Assembly: GCF_016925635.1 (NCBI RefSeq)
Contig: NZ_CP070490.1
Coordinates: 1,054,001 to 1,118,000, forward strand
Reading direction: 5' to 3'
Length of the DNA: 64,000 bases
Origin: Lysinibacillus fusiformis
Lineage (GTDB): Bacteria; Bacillota; Bacilli; Bacillales_A; Planococcaceae
In this document: positions 7,830 through 15,871 of the stretch, in pieces
Layout of the letters: each line of letters opens with the position of its first letter
Numbering within the stretch: position 1 is the first letter of the stretch
The notes under the pieces: model-generated
What the model was told of the DNA's origin: nothing
The model's input: only the letters and a program-made list of their open reading frames with translations
The model's database searches: none
Program-made: the position numbers and the translations under genes

Positions 7830-8384
7830 TTATAATAATTTACAACCATGATTTGTAAGCAAATTTTGATATTTTTTTTGCTCTGTAGCTGATAAAGCAA
7901 CACTGCCCTTAAATTGTTATTCAAACTTTTCAATATCATTATTTAATTTGATTTTATGATATAGGGATGGAGACATAACTCTATTTTCTGATACATTTAC
8001 AACTAAGTTTTGTACTAATAATTCAAAATTATTATTTTTTGATTCTTTATATTTTTGATTTTCTAAATCTATGTATTCTAATATGTTTTTATAAAATTTT
8101 TCATCTCTTTTTAATAATCCTAAAATAAATACGATTCATTTTGACTTATAGATCCTCTTCGTCACCAAATATCGTAAATCTTTTTTTGAATCAGTCCAAA
8201 ATAATTTATTATTATTATCAGCTAAAGGCTTTAATATTCCATTATTCCAAACAGAATGTGATTTTATCGCTTTTTCTTTATGTGTCCCATCTAAATCATA
8301 GTAACAGTTATTTTCTCCTTCAATAATCTTTTTAATAGCATCTTTCAATTTTGCATTAATAATTTGTTCATGTTTTTTTGCCAA
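7830..8384 (-). pseudogene. Broken gene of unknown function
   Basis: A TTG start at 8384 with GGAGG 8 nt upstream opens an 82-aa frame (MAKKHEQIINAKLKDAIKKI, a DLDGTHKEKAIKSHSVWNNG block) that stops at 8136. Coding-like sequence continues in another frame (LLKRDEKFYKNILEYIDLEN, then an in-frame TAA near 7918) to a TAA at 7830. The original protein would have been about 180 aa, charged and Lys/Asn-rich. No family recognised. AT content is very high, as in the ParB-like region. Confidence 0.45.
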
Positions 8385-8496
8385 TATTATTTCCTCCATA
8401 TAAAGATAATCTTTTAATAACTATTTTCTCGGCAATTCCTTTTGTTTTATCCCACTCTGATGGGTCTACAAAATTATTAATCCGGAATTGTTGCAC
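8368..8496 (-). pseudogene. C-terminal stub of an upstream gene
   Basis: A 42-codon frame (NNFVDPSEWDKTKGIAEKIV) overlaps the TTG start of the next gene, as genes in an operon do, and ends at TGA 8368-8370. At its 5' end it has no proper start and runs into the IS-like scar at about 8.54 kb. It looks like the surviving end of a gene removed by a rearrangement. The rest of 8497-8784 carries no gene I can support. Confidence 0.35.
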
Positions 8497-8543
8497 TTAA
8501 TTTGACAAATCATCAAACGAAAAAAGCAGATGGTATAGATTTT

Positions 8544-8577
8544 TGAACTGAACCCCGAATGGTGGACACTTTATTCC
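8544..8577. mobile_element. Possible IS3-family end remnant
   Basis: The sequence TGAACTGAACCCC...TGGACAC resembles the terminal repeats of IS3/IS150-group elements. No second end or transposase is left nearby. It directly follows the AGATGGTATAGATTT stretch that also forms the left arm of the terminator at 4461-4510. Confidence 0.3.
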
Positions 8578-8784
8578 AAAAACATAAAAAAGCAATGCAA
8601 GATAACGGTTAATTTATCATAAAGCAATCGAATTATAACCCTTTGATATAAAACACATGTTCTTGAACTGCCTATTATACTGTTCTGATGCCAATTATGA
8701 GGTGTATAATTTTCATCACATATAAATCAAAAGTAATCTCTTCTATTCAAGCATAAGATTCAACCAAAACCCTTCTATGCTTAC

Positions 8785-8816
8785 ACAAAAAGGATGGAAT
8801 ATTCACTCCATCCTTT
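8785..8816 (-). terminator. Rho-independent terminator
   Basis: An 8-bp perfect stem AGGATGGA / TCCATCCT (8791-8814) with an 8-nt loop and a T5 tail on the minus strand. It ends the rlmCD-zinc ribbon transcript. Confidence 0.75.
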
Positions 8817-8833
8817 CAGAGTTCTATCATTTA

Positions 8834-9022
8834 CTAATTAATCACCCGAGCAACATCCCTACCACAAGTCTTGCATTTCCCCTTCAATACAGGGGCATAT
8901 TCTCCCTCTTGTATCGTGTACTTCACAATTGTCGTTACACCACAATTGCCACAAAATACGTTTTTCACGAGCATTTCTCTGATATCTTTCGGGATAGAGA
9001 GCCATTTTTTTGCTACGTCCAT
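8834..9022 (-). CDS. Small zinc-ribbon protein
   Basis: 62 aa. CGNC at residues 24-27 and CKTC at residues 50-53 form a four-cysteine zinc ribbon. The N-terminal part (KKWLSIPKDIREMLVKNVFC) is short and basic. Its ATG overlaps the last base of the rlmCD stop, so the two are cotranscribed and probably translationally coupled. A small Cys4 protein tied to an rRNA methyltransferase gene suggests an RNA- or ribosome-related role, but that is inference. It ends before the terminator at 8785-8816. Confidence 0.75.
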   Translation of the reverse strand: MDVAKKWLSIPKDIREMLVKNVFCGNCGVTTIVKYTIQEGEYAPVLKGKCKTCGRDVARVIN

Positions 9023-10395
9023 TATGATCGCTCCTTTAGAGTTAGTTCCGTAACAATCTCCACATGCGTCGAATGCGGGAACATATCTACTGGCTGGATT
9101 TCCTGTGTTTGATAGCCGCCGTCCTCTAAAATGCGAAGATCGCGTGCTAGTGTGGCTGGATTACAGGATACATAGACCACTCGTTTTGGGCGTTGTTCTA
9201 GAATAGTAGTTAGCAGTGCTTCATCGCAGCCTTTGCGCGGTGGATCAACTACTAGTACGTCTGCTTCCTTGCCTTCTTTATACCATCTTGGGATAACTTC
9301 CTCTGCTGGGCCTGCCTCAAAATAAGTATTTGTAAAACCATTAAGCTGTGCGTTGCGTTTGGCATCTTCAATTGCTTGTGGGACAATTTCCACGCCCATG
9401 ACAGCCTTGGCTTTTTGTGCTAGGAATAAAGAGATCGTACCAATTCCACAATACGCATCAATGACACGTTCATCTCCCTGCAAGTCAGCATAATCCAATG
9501 CTTGCTTGTAGAGGACCTCTGTTTGCTCTGGGTTGACTTGGTAGAAGGAACGAGCAGAGATTTCAAAACGTACGTCACCAATTGTATCAATTATAACGTC
9601 TTTACCCCAAAGGTTGATTGTGTCATCACCAAAAATAACATTGGTTTTCTCACTGTTCACATTTTGCATAATCGATGTAACGTTTGGCACTAGCTTTTGA
9701 ATTACTGCAATAGCTGCCTCTTTTTGTGGGAACTTTTTCTTTTTCGTTACAAGAACAACCATGACTTCGCCTGTTGCTCGTGCTTTACGGATAACGACAT
9801 GACGCAACATGCCTTCATGTGTATGCTCATTGTAAGAGCGAATACCTAGCGCTGCTAATTCCTTTTTTAAGCCTGCAAGGATAGCATCTGCTTCCCCTGT
9901 TTGAATCAAGCAGCGATCCATATCCACAATGCTATGCGTTTTTGTTTTATAAAAGCCTGCAATCGCTTGTCCTGCTTCATTTTCAGAGAAAGGAATTTGC
10001 GCTTTATTACGGTAATGCCAAGGTTCTTTCATACCTTTTACTGGGTGGACAGGTGCATTAATTTTACCAATGCGCTGCATCACATTGCGCACCATATTTT
10101 CTTTCCATTTGAGCTGTCCCTCATAGGATAAATGCTGTAATTGACAGCCACCACACTGCTTGAAGTAATCACAAGGTGCTTCAACACGGTCTGGAGATGG
10201 CTTGATAATATCTATTACCTTTGCAAAGCCGTAGTTTTTTAAGGTTTTTACCACATGGATTTCGGCCGTTTCGTTTGGCAGTGCGCCTTGTATGAATAGT
10301 GGATAACCACCAACCTTTGCGACACCATTGCCATCATGCGTTAAATCTTCTATATAAACTGAAAGTCGTTCATTTTTTTTCACGGGTGCTGACAT
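9022..10395 (-). CDS. rlmCD: 23S rRNA (uracil-C5)-methyltransferase, RlmCD/RumA family
   Basis: 457 aa from the ATG at 10395; GGAGG lies 8 nt upstream, which favours it over the ATG five codons earlier. SAM-dependent 5-methyluridine formation in 23S rRNA; Bacillus subtilis RlmCD modifies both U747 and U1939. Domains in order: TRAM RNA-binding domain (residues about 8-66), iron-sulfur cysteines in [15 protein letters not shown] (about 72-86), and the Rossmann SAM domain ([16 protein letters not shown]). The catalytic cysteine is in the [12 protein letters not shown] motif and the fourth cluster cysteine is downstream of [10 protein letters not shown]. Length fits the family. Its place next to dagK and gatCAB follows Bacillus gene order (yefA), with the cyd operon and minisatellite inserted between. 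Confidence 0.93.
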   Translation of the reverse strand: MSAPVKKNERLSVYIEDLTHDGNGVAKVGGYPLFIQGALPNETAEIHVVKTLKNYGFAKVIDIIKPSPDRVEAPCDYFKQCGGCQLQHLSYEGQLKWKENMVRNVMQRIGKINAPVHPVKGMKEPWHYRNKAQIPFSENEAGQAIAGFYKTKTHSIVDMDRCLIQTGEADAILAGLKKELAALGIRSYNEHTHEGMLRHVVIRKARATGEVMVVLVTKKKKFPQKEAAIAVIQKLVPNVTSIMQNVNSEKTNVIFGDDTINLWGKDVIIDTIGDVRFEISARSFYQVNPEQTEVLYKQALDYADLQGDERVIDAYCGIGTISLFLAQKAKAVMGVEIVPQAIEDAKRNAQLNGFTNTYFEAGPAEEVIPRWYKEGKEADVLVVDPPRKGCDEALLTTILEQRPKRVVYVSCNPATLARDLRILEDGGYQTQEIQPVDMFPHSTHVEIVTELTLKERS

Positions 10396-10493
10396 TCGTA
10401 CATCCTCCATTTCAATCTCCTTATTGTAGCATGTGTTGGCGAATGAAAAAAGAACAAGACATAGTGGTTACGTGTCTCTGCTAATTAACTTGA

Positions 10494-10520
10494 AAAAAGA
10501 GTCGCTATTCGCGACTCTTT
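10494..10520 (-). terminator. Terminator of the cyd operon
   Basis: A perfect 8-bp stem AGAGTCGC / GCGACTCT (10498-10518) with a 5-nt loop and T6 on the minus strand. The stop codon of cydS (10505-10507) lies inside the stem and loop. Confidence 0.8.
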
Positions 10521-10627
10521 TCCTGCTCTTTTGTAATATGATAATCCCTTGGTGCCCACCAAAATGCACACAAGATCCCTAGAATGACGACAATAAAAGG
10601 TGCATAAAAAATTAAAAAACTTTGCAT
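10505..10627 (-). CDS. cydS: Cytochrome bd oxidase small subunit CydS
   Basis: 40 aa. One transmembrane helix (MQSFLIFYAPFIVVILGILC, then AFWW) and a polar C-terminal tail. A GGAGG lies 8 nt before the ATG. It closely resembles the 33-residue CydS of the Geobacillus cytochrome bd oxidase, which starts MQTFLIMYAP and packs beside CydA to stabilise the haems. It follows cydB by 13 nt and is the last gene of the operon. CydS does the job of CydX of proteobacteria without sharing sequence. It is short enough to be missed by routine gene calling. Confidence 0.85.
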   Translation of the reverse strand: MQSFLIFYAPFIVVILGILCAFWWAPRDYHITKEQEKSRE

Positions 10628-10640
10628 ATCTGCTTTCCTC

Positions 10641-11666
10641 CTATGCGTGATTGTCTTCTTTTCCTGTCACATAATTTTTATTGAACAAGAATAGTTTCAT
10701 CAATAAATAAAGTGAAGGAAGAAGGAGACATAGCCCTAAAATAAATGCGATAACTAAAGCAATCGCCATTTGTGTGCTTGTAAAGCTATCGTAAATTGTT
10801 AAATACGGATACAGTAAGTACGGATATTGAGCAATTCCATAAGCAAAGAAGGCTACAGCAAATTGAGCAATCAGAAGCCCAACTGCAAGTCCGTACTTTT
10901 TACGCATGGCAATGAGTACAACTGTGACAATAAATAAGACAGCTGAAATCGCAAACATCCACCATAAATTTACCATATGACTATAGCTCTCTGGGTTGAT
11001 GGATTTCATTTCATACATAATGCCAAGTGCACTGATCATTAGCGGTGCTGCCCACACAAGTGCATATTTTCGCATCAGTTTCGTTGCTTCGATGTCATTT
11101 GCTTTATGTGCGTACCATGTTAAAAATACGGCTGAAATATACAATACAGCGGCGATACTCAGCACCACAATGCTCCAAGCAAATGGACTTGTATATAAAG
11201 TCCAGTAGTTTAGCACAGGTTGCCCATTAATTAGATCAACATAGCCTCCTCCTGCAATAGCAAAGACAACCGATAAAGAAGCGGGAATTAATAAACCTGC
11301 TACACCATATGTCAGCGTATATCCGATATGTCCCCGTGTACCATACGATTCAAAGGCATAGTAGGAGCCACGAATTGCCAATAGCACAAGCGAAATACTG
11401 ACTGGCACAAGTAAAATCGTTCCGTAATAAAAAGCAGTTTGCGGGAAAAATCCTACGATTCCTACAAAGAAGAACACTAAAAAGACATTGGTAACTTCCC
11501 AGACAGGCGATAAATAACGTTTAATAATATTTGTTAAAATATGATTTTTTCCAATAAGTAGGCTGTATGCATTAAAGAAACCAGCACCGAAATCAATCGA
11601 TGCGACAATGACATAGCCGAATAGGAATATCCATAATACTGAAATACCTAAAATCTCTAACGTCAT
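10641..11666 (-). CDS. cydB: Cytochrome bd ubiquinol oxidase subunit II
   Basis: 341 aa integral membrane protein with about nine hydrophobic helices. The N-terminus (VIVASIDFGAGFF) and the PVWEVTNVFLVFFFVGIVGF segment are typical of CydB of the short-Q-loop type (Bacillus YthB, Geobacillus bd oxidase). CydB forms the heterodimer with CydA and supports quinol oxidation with reduction of oxygen to water in the cytoplasmic membrane. Its ATG overlaps the cydA stop (ATGA), so the subunits are translationally coupled. Membrane assembly is completed by cydS, 13 nt downstream. Confidence 0.92.
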   Translation of the reverse strand: MTLEILGISVLWIFLFGYVIVASIDFGAGFFNAYSLLIGKNHILTNIIKRYLSPVWEVTNVFLVFFFVGIVGFFPQTAFYYGTILLVPVSISLVLLAIRGSYYAFESYGTRGHIGYTLTYGVAGLLIPASLSVVFAIAGGGYVDLINGQPVLNYWTLYTSPFAWSIVVLSIAAVLYISAVFLTWYAHKANDIEATKLMRKYALVWAAPLMISALGIMYEMKSINPESYSHMVNLWWMFAISAVLFIVTVVLIAMRKKYGLAVGLLIAQFAVAFFAYGIAQYPYLLYPYLTIYDSFTSTQMAIALVIAFILGLCLLLPSLYLLMKLFLFNKNYVTGKEDNHA

Positions 11667-13009
11667 AGGATGTCACCGCCTTTTTCAGTGTGGCGATCTT
11701 CAATCTCGCGTTCGATTGGGTTCTTTTTAAACATTCTTACCAATACGACAATACTTCCCACTGCTAATACTGCATAGACTCCTGCGAATAAAAGCAGCAT
11801 TAAATCCACATGGTCACTCGTCGTAGCTCCCTCAGGTGTGCGCATTAGGCCATAAAGTATCCATGGTTGACGTCCCACTTCGGCAAGCCACCAACCTGCC
11901 TCAATCGCGATAATTGATAGTGGTCCTCCCGCTACGATAATCCATCTATACCATCGTGAATGAATAAACTGCCAGCCCCGTGCTTTCCCTACAACATAAA
12001 GTAATGAAACTAGTACCATAAACATACCAATGGAAACCATGATATCAAAGAGATAGTGAATATAGAGTGGCGGTAGATCCTGTTCCTCAAATTGATCTAA
12101 GCCAATTACCTCTGCATTAGGATTAAAATGTGCAAGAATACTTAAAGCATACGGAATTTTGATGGCATATTTAACTTCTTCTCCATCTAAGACACCAAAT
12201 AATACAAGTGATGCCTTACCCTCTGTTTCAAAATGCCATTCTGCTGCGGCTAGTTTTTCGGGTTGATATTCAGCTAAGTATTTTCCTGAAAAATCTCCAA
12301 TCACAGCTGCTGCAATGGAGAAGATCAAGCCAATTTTCATTAGTAAAAGTAATGATTTTTTATGGTATACATGCTTCGAGCCTTTTAGCATTCTATATCC
12401 TGCAATAGCTGCTAGCACAAATGCCGATGTCATATACGCTGTCACAAGTACATGTGCAACCTTTGTTGGCATAGCGGGGTTAAACATTGCAAGAAAAGGT
12501 TGAATATTAACAAGTTCTCCGTCTACAATATCAAATCCTCTTGGTGCGTTCATAAAAGCATTGACGATTGTAATGAATACTGCTGACATCGATGCTCCCA
12601 CAGCAACAGGGATTAACAGTAGCATATGCTTTTTCTGACTATCAAAGCGGTCCCATGTATATAAATAGATGCCTAAGAATATGGCCTCAAAGAAAAATGC
12701 AAACGTTTCCATAAAAAGCGGTAACGCAATCGTTTGACCAGCAAGTTGCATAAAGTTTGGCCACAATAATGAAAGTTGTAAGCCAATCGCGGTCCCAGTT
12801 ACAACACCAACTGCTACAGTAATGACAAAACCGCGGGCCCAACGTCTTGCCATTAAGATATAATGCTCATCATTCTTTTTATACCCAGTCCATTGAGCAA
12901 TCATAATCATTAACGGGACGCCCACACCAATCGTTGCATAAATAATATGGAACGATAATGTTAACTCCGTTAATGCTCGGCTCCAATAGACCGCTGATTC
13001 ATTAATCAT
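11663..13009 (-). CDS. cydA: Cytochrome bd ubiquinol oxidase subunit I
   Basis: 448 aa from the ATG at 13009, chosen because a strong AAGGGGGG lies 7 nt upstream and the family N-terminus follows. Haem-bearing catalytic subunit of a bd-type quinol oxidase. The early helix LTLSFHIIYATIGVGVPLM contains the family's axial histidine, the helices around 60-130 are conserved, and EVGRQPW near residue 390 is the family signature. The periplasmic Q-loop is short, as in Bacillus/Geobacillus enzymes. Operon order is a 40-aa membrane gene, cydA, cydB, cydS. Bd oxidases give high-affinity, proton-non-pumping respiration under low oxygen. Confidence 0.93.
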   Translation of the reverse strand: MINESAVYWSRALTELTLSFHIIYATIGVGVPLMIMIAQWTGYKKNDEHYILMARRWARGFVITVAVGVVTGTAIGLQLSLLWPNFMQLAGQTIALPLFMETFAFFFEAIFLGIYLYTWDRFDSQKKHMLLLIPVAVGASMSAVFITIVNAFMNAPRGFDIVDGELVNIQPFLAMFNPAMPTKVAHVLVTAYMTSAFVLAAIAGYRMLKGSKHVYHKKSLLLLMKIGLIFSIAAAVIGDFSGKYLAEYQPEKLAAAEWHFETEGKASLVLFGVLDGEEVKYAIKIPYALSILAHFNPNAEVIGLDQFEEQDLPPLYIHYLFDIMVSIGMFMVLVSLLYVVGKARGWQFIHSRWYRWIIVAGGPLSIIAIEAGWWLAEVGRQPWILYGLMRTPEGATTSDHVDLMLLLFAGVYAVLAVGSIVVLVRMFKKNPIEREIEDRHTEKGGDIL

Positions 13010-13022
13010 CTCATTGCCCCCC

Positions 13023-13145
13023 TTAACTTCCGAATATTCTTCCAAGAATAGAAAGTAGCATAATGATTGCAACACCAAAACTTAGCCATATAAGCTTCTT
13101 TTCTTGTGACTTATACAAAGGCAACACTTCCTTTCCCTTATCCAT
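13023..13145 (-). CDS. Small single-helix membrane protein ahead of cydA
   Basis: 40 aa: a basic N-terminus (MDKGKEVLPLYKSQEKK) and one transmembrane helix (LIWLSFGVAIIMLLSILG). The stop TAA at 13023 merges with the ribosome binding site of cydA, so it would be cotranslated with cydA. The upstream GGGGG is very close to the ATG (1-2 nt), so the exact start is uncertain. By place and size it could be an extra oxidase-associated small subunit or an assembly factor; no family recognised. It is distinct from CydS at the other end of the operon. Confidence 0.5.
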   Translation of the reverse strand: MDKGKEVLPLYKSQEKKLIWLSFGVAIIMLLSILGRIFGS

Positions 13146-13170
13146 ACCCCCATTTTCCACTATTCCAACG

Positions 13171-13217
13171 AAAAAAACCTTAATAACGGACCGAAATTTC
13201 AGTCTATTATTAAGGTT
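13171..13217 (-). terminator. Strong hairpin with T7 tail upstream of the cyd operon
   Basis: An 11-bp stem AACCTTAATAA / TTATTAAGGTT (13176-13217) encloses a second small palindrome, and on the minus strand the stem runs into seven T (13171-13177). It either ends transcription of the minisatellite region or, because only about 25 nt separate it from the 40-aa gene, acts as an attenuator in the cyd leader. A TTGAAC-17-TAATAG promoter-like pair lies just upstream. Confidence 0.7.
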
Positions 13218-13228
13218 TCAAATTTTGT

Positions 13229-14059
13229 TCAAGTAATATACGCACATTTGCCAAACATTTTTCTAATTTCATTCACAATCTTACTTCTAAAGCTTCTTTT
13301 ATGGGATTTAGCCAGTTTTATTCTAGTGCTGGAAATTTTGTTAAGAGGATTTTGAGCGGGGTCCTTACCTTTTGGAGCGCTTTTCGCTTCTTTTGGAGCG
13401 GTATCCTTACCTTGGAGCGCTTTTCACTTCTTATGGAGCGGCTTCCTTATCTTTTTGATCACTTTTCACTTCTTTTGGAGCGACTTCCTCATCTTTTTGA
13501 TCACTTTTCACTTCCTTTGGAGCGGCTCCCTCATCTTTTTGATCACTTTTCACTTCTTTTGAAGCGGCTTCCTTACCTTTTTGATCACTTTTCACATCAT
13601 TTGGAGCGGCTTCCTTACCTTTTTGATCACTTTTCACTTCATTTGGAGCGGCTTCCTCATCTTTTTGATCACTTTTCACATCATTTGAAGCGGCTTCCTT
13701 ATCTTTTTGATCACTCTTCACTTCCTTTGGAGCGGCTTCCTTATCTTTTTGATCACTTTTCACTTCATTTGGAGCGGCTTCCTTATCTTTTTGATCACTT
13801 TTCACTTCATTTGGAGCGGCTTCCTTATCTTTTTGATCACTTTTCACTTCTTTTGGAGCGGCTTCCTCACTTTTATGAGCGCTTCAATCGACTTCTTGAG
13901 CGGCTTCCTCACTTTTATGAGCGCTTCAATCAACTTCTTGAGCGGCTTCCTCACTTTTATGAGCGCTTCAATCAACTTCTTGAGCGGCTTCCTCACTTTT
14001 ATGAGCGCTTCAATCGACTTCCCTAGAGGAGTCCTCACCTTTTGGAGTGTTCTAGACAT
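13229..14059 (-). pseudogene. Repeat-protein gene, probably broken
   Basis: On the minus strand array A encodes a 14-aa hydrophilic repeat (KSDQKDKEAAPNEV), and array B in one frame encodes the related KSEEAAQEVD-type repeat but with a TGA in every unit. A nonsense change at about 13430 and a 2-nt loss near 13400 break the frame before a coding-like basic C-terminus (NKISSTRIKLAKSHKRSFRS, then IVNEIRKMFGKCAYIT and TGA at 13229). The T7 terminator follows it 12 nt later. This suggests an originally disordered, charged repeat protein with a basic tail. A 241-aa plus-strand frame (13301-14026, 14-aa repeat LPYLFDHFSLHLER) is uninterrupted but has no ribosome binding site. Coding strand is uncertain. 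Confidence 0.35.
13340..14045. repeat. 42-bp minisatellite, two subfamilies
   Basis: Array A has ten units whose TGATCAC core recurs every 42 bp from 13456 to 13834; a typical unit is GAGCGGCTTCCTTATCTTTT plus TGATCACTTTTCACTTCATTTG. Array B has four nearly identical 42-bp units with TATGAGCGCTTC from about 13874 to 14000. One or two degenerate units flank each end. Units within B are almost perfect copies, which indicates recent amplification. Because 42 is divisible by three, long open frames appear in several frames on both strands; this alone does not prove coding. Confidence 0.95.
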
Positions 14060-14114
14060 CCTTTCGAGTGAAGTACACCAACTTCAAGCAACCAATCAAA
14101 TAGAAATACAAAAT

Positions 14115-14148
14115 AAAGCTCATCCTCAATAAAATCGAATGAGCTTTT
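14115..14148 (-). terminator. Terminator of dagK
   Basis: A 9-bp stem AAAGCTCAT / ATGAGCTTT with a T-rich tail (TTTATTTTG) on the minus strand, 16 nt after the dagK stop. It can form on either strand. Confidence 0.75.
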
Positions 14149-14163
14149 TGGGTTCATTAACCA

Positions 14164-15078
14164 TTAAATACGGTCTTCTTCTCGAATATCTGCGAGTGGA
14201 ACAAAGATTTCGATGTGACGCTTCAGGTTTTCAAATGTAGCGGGAGCGTCTCCGCCATATTCGCCATCTAGGTTAAGGTGGACTTCATTTTCTGTAGTGA
14301 CTTTGACAACGCTAGCTTTTTTATAGATGACACGATCATCATTTAAATGTTCGCCTCTTAATGCCATAGCAGCTAGTTGAATAAACTCAGGCAGGCTTAC
14401 TTTTTTTAGTACGATTAAAGTAAAGTAACCATCATTAATACTTGCATCTGGTGCTAGTTTTTCAAAGCCTCCTACTGAATTCGTTAAACCACATAGGAAC
14501 ATCATAGCGTCGCCATCAAATACTTCGCCATCATATTCAATACGCATATGTGAGGCTTTGATGGATGGAATCATCTCAACCGCCTTCACATAATAGGCTA
14601 ACTGACCAAGCATTGTTTTCATTTTGCTTGGTACTTCGTAAGTTAGTTCTGTAATACGTCCGCCAGCAGCAATATTGATGAAATAGCGTTCGCCATTTAA
14701 GAGACCTACATCCACTGGTAATGTGTCGCCTTGAATAATAATGTCTACAGCCTCTTCAATATTTCGAGGGATATGCACGGCACGGGCAAAATCATTTGTA
14801 GTGCCCATCGGAATTAGACCAACTTTTGGACGGTTTTCAAATGGACTTACACCTGAAACAACTTCATTTAATGTGCCATCTCCACCAACTGCGATGATGA
14901 TATCAAAACCGCGTTCTACCGCATTTTTTGCTGCAAGCGTTGCATCGCCTTCACATGTTGTTGCGTGACAGGATGTCTCATAGCCTGCTACCTCTAGTTT
15001 TTCCAACACCTCTGGTAGATGTTTCTTAAACACTTCGCGTCCAGATGTAGGATTATAAATGATTCTTGCTCGTTTCAT
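14164..15078 (-). CDS. dagK: Diacylglycerol kinase DagK
   Basis: 304 aa from the ATG at 15078 (GGAAGG 6 nt upstream), matching the roughly 303 aa of Bacillus subtilis DagK (YerQ). Soluble, membrane-associated kinase that phosphorylates diacylglycerol released during lipoteichoic acid synthesis back to phosphatidate. The NAD/DAG kinase catalytic domain shows IYNPTSG near the N-terminus, the nucleotide-binding GGDGTLNEVVSG near residue 68, and PMGTTNDFARA. The C-terminal beta-sandwich contains the LNLDGEYGG motif. Position next to gatB follows Bacillus order. Confidence 0.92.
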   Translation of the reverse strand: MKRARIIYNPTSGREVFKKHLPEVLEKLEVAGYETSCHATTCEGDATLAAKNAVERGFDIIIAVGGDGTLNEVVSGVSPFENRPKVGLIPMGTTNDFARAVHIPRNIEEAVDIIIQGDTLPVDVGLLNGERYFINIAAGGRITELTYEVPSKMKTMLGQLAYYVKAVEMIPSIKASHMRIEYDGEVFDGDAMMFLCGLTNSVGGFEKLAPDASINDGYFTLIVLKKVSLPEFIQLAAMALRGEHLNDDRVIYKKASVVKVTTENEVHLNLDGEYGGDAPATFENLKRHIEIFVPLADIREEDRI

Positions 15079-15150
15079 AACATACCTTCCTGCTTCATAA
15101 GATTCTACTTCATTCAACGATTTATACGTTGAAATGTTGCAATGCTCTTG

Positions 15151-15714
15151 TTATTTTTGTAATGCTTCTGTTACCTGCTTTTTAAAATCCTCATAAACAT
15201 ATGTCCAATATGTTTGATTCGAGATATTTTCCTCACGAATTTCTGCATAAAGAGCCTTTTGCGCCTCTTCAAATGTTGGATCTTCTTTATCTGGTAAGCT
15301 TGCTCGTTTCGTTACGACTAACTCTTGTAATTCAGGTGCACGGGGTCCCCATTTTCCAACAACCTCACCAGCATCATCTAACAATAGATAAATTGGGATT
15401 GCACGACCGCCATTTGTTAAATAACGATCAATTAGCTCTGTATCTGTATCGCGGAAAACGGTACGCATGTCTAATCCTGCCGCTTCAGCAATACGACGAA
15501 TAATCGGATTGTTTAACATTGCGTCGCCGCACCAATCTTCTGTAATCGTTAAAATCTTAGGTTGCTTATCCTTTAATAACTCGATAAAGCCATCAGTTGT
15601 TGGTACTTCAAAGCCATCATAAATACGAAAGCTTTCTTCTTTCAATGTCGTCATGTTCTCCATATATTGTTGTATTGATATAGCTTCGTTAAAATATTGT
15701 TGTTCTGTTTTCAT
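15151..15714 (-). CDS. Thioredoxin-family protein
   Basis: 187 aa from the ATG at 15714, preceded by GGGGGACGAGCC; a long open stretch upstream lies in the gatB terminator and is not coding. It carries a thioredoxin-like fold with the active-site segment TEDWCGDAM near residue 60, so a single cysteine in a WCGD motif instead of WCxxC, and a cis-proline region (RAIPIYLLLD). Members of this family are annotated as thioredoxin-like or 'thioredoxin_9' proteins of unknown substrate in Bacillales. The gene stands alone between dagK and the gatCAB terminator. Confidence 0.8.
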   Translation of the reverse strand: MKTEQQYFNEAISIQQYMENMTTLKEESFRIYDGFEVPTTDGFIELLKDKQPKILTITEDWCGDAMLNNPIIRRIAEAAGLDMRTVFRDTDTELIDRYLTNGGRAIPIYLLLDDAGEVVGKWGPRAPELQELVVTKRASLPDKEDPTFEEAQKALYAEIREENISNQTYWTYVYEDFKKQVTEALQK

Positions 15715-15810
15715 TGGCTCGTCCCCCTTATTATTGTCTATTCTATATTTTGCTATGAATACTCTTTTTAAACAACTATTAAGTTTCGCAAAATGCAAAT
15801 TTGTTACATT

Positions 15811-15857
15811 TTTGAAAATTAATAGCCGAGGGAGCAATGAAGCTCTCTCGGCTATTA
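15811..15857 (-). terminator. Terminator of gatCAB
   Basis: A 14-15-bp stem AATAGCCGAG-GAGC / GCTC-CTCGGCTATT (15821-15856) with a 6-nt loop, T-rich on the minus side (AATTTTC). It follows the gatB stop by 16 nt. Confidence 0.8.
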
Positions 15858-15871
15858 TGTTACAACGAGTA

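Noticed and set aside
13301-14026. 241-codon plus-strand frame taken as a definite gene
   Set aside because: It exists because the repeat unit is 42 bp; no ribosome binding site precedes the ATG. Kept only as an alternative reading of the minisatellite.
13340-14045. CRISPR array
   Set aside because: Units are contiguous with no unique spacers between repeats, and no cas genes are near.
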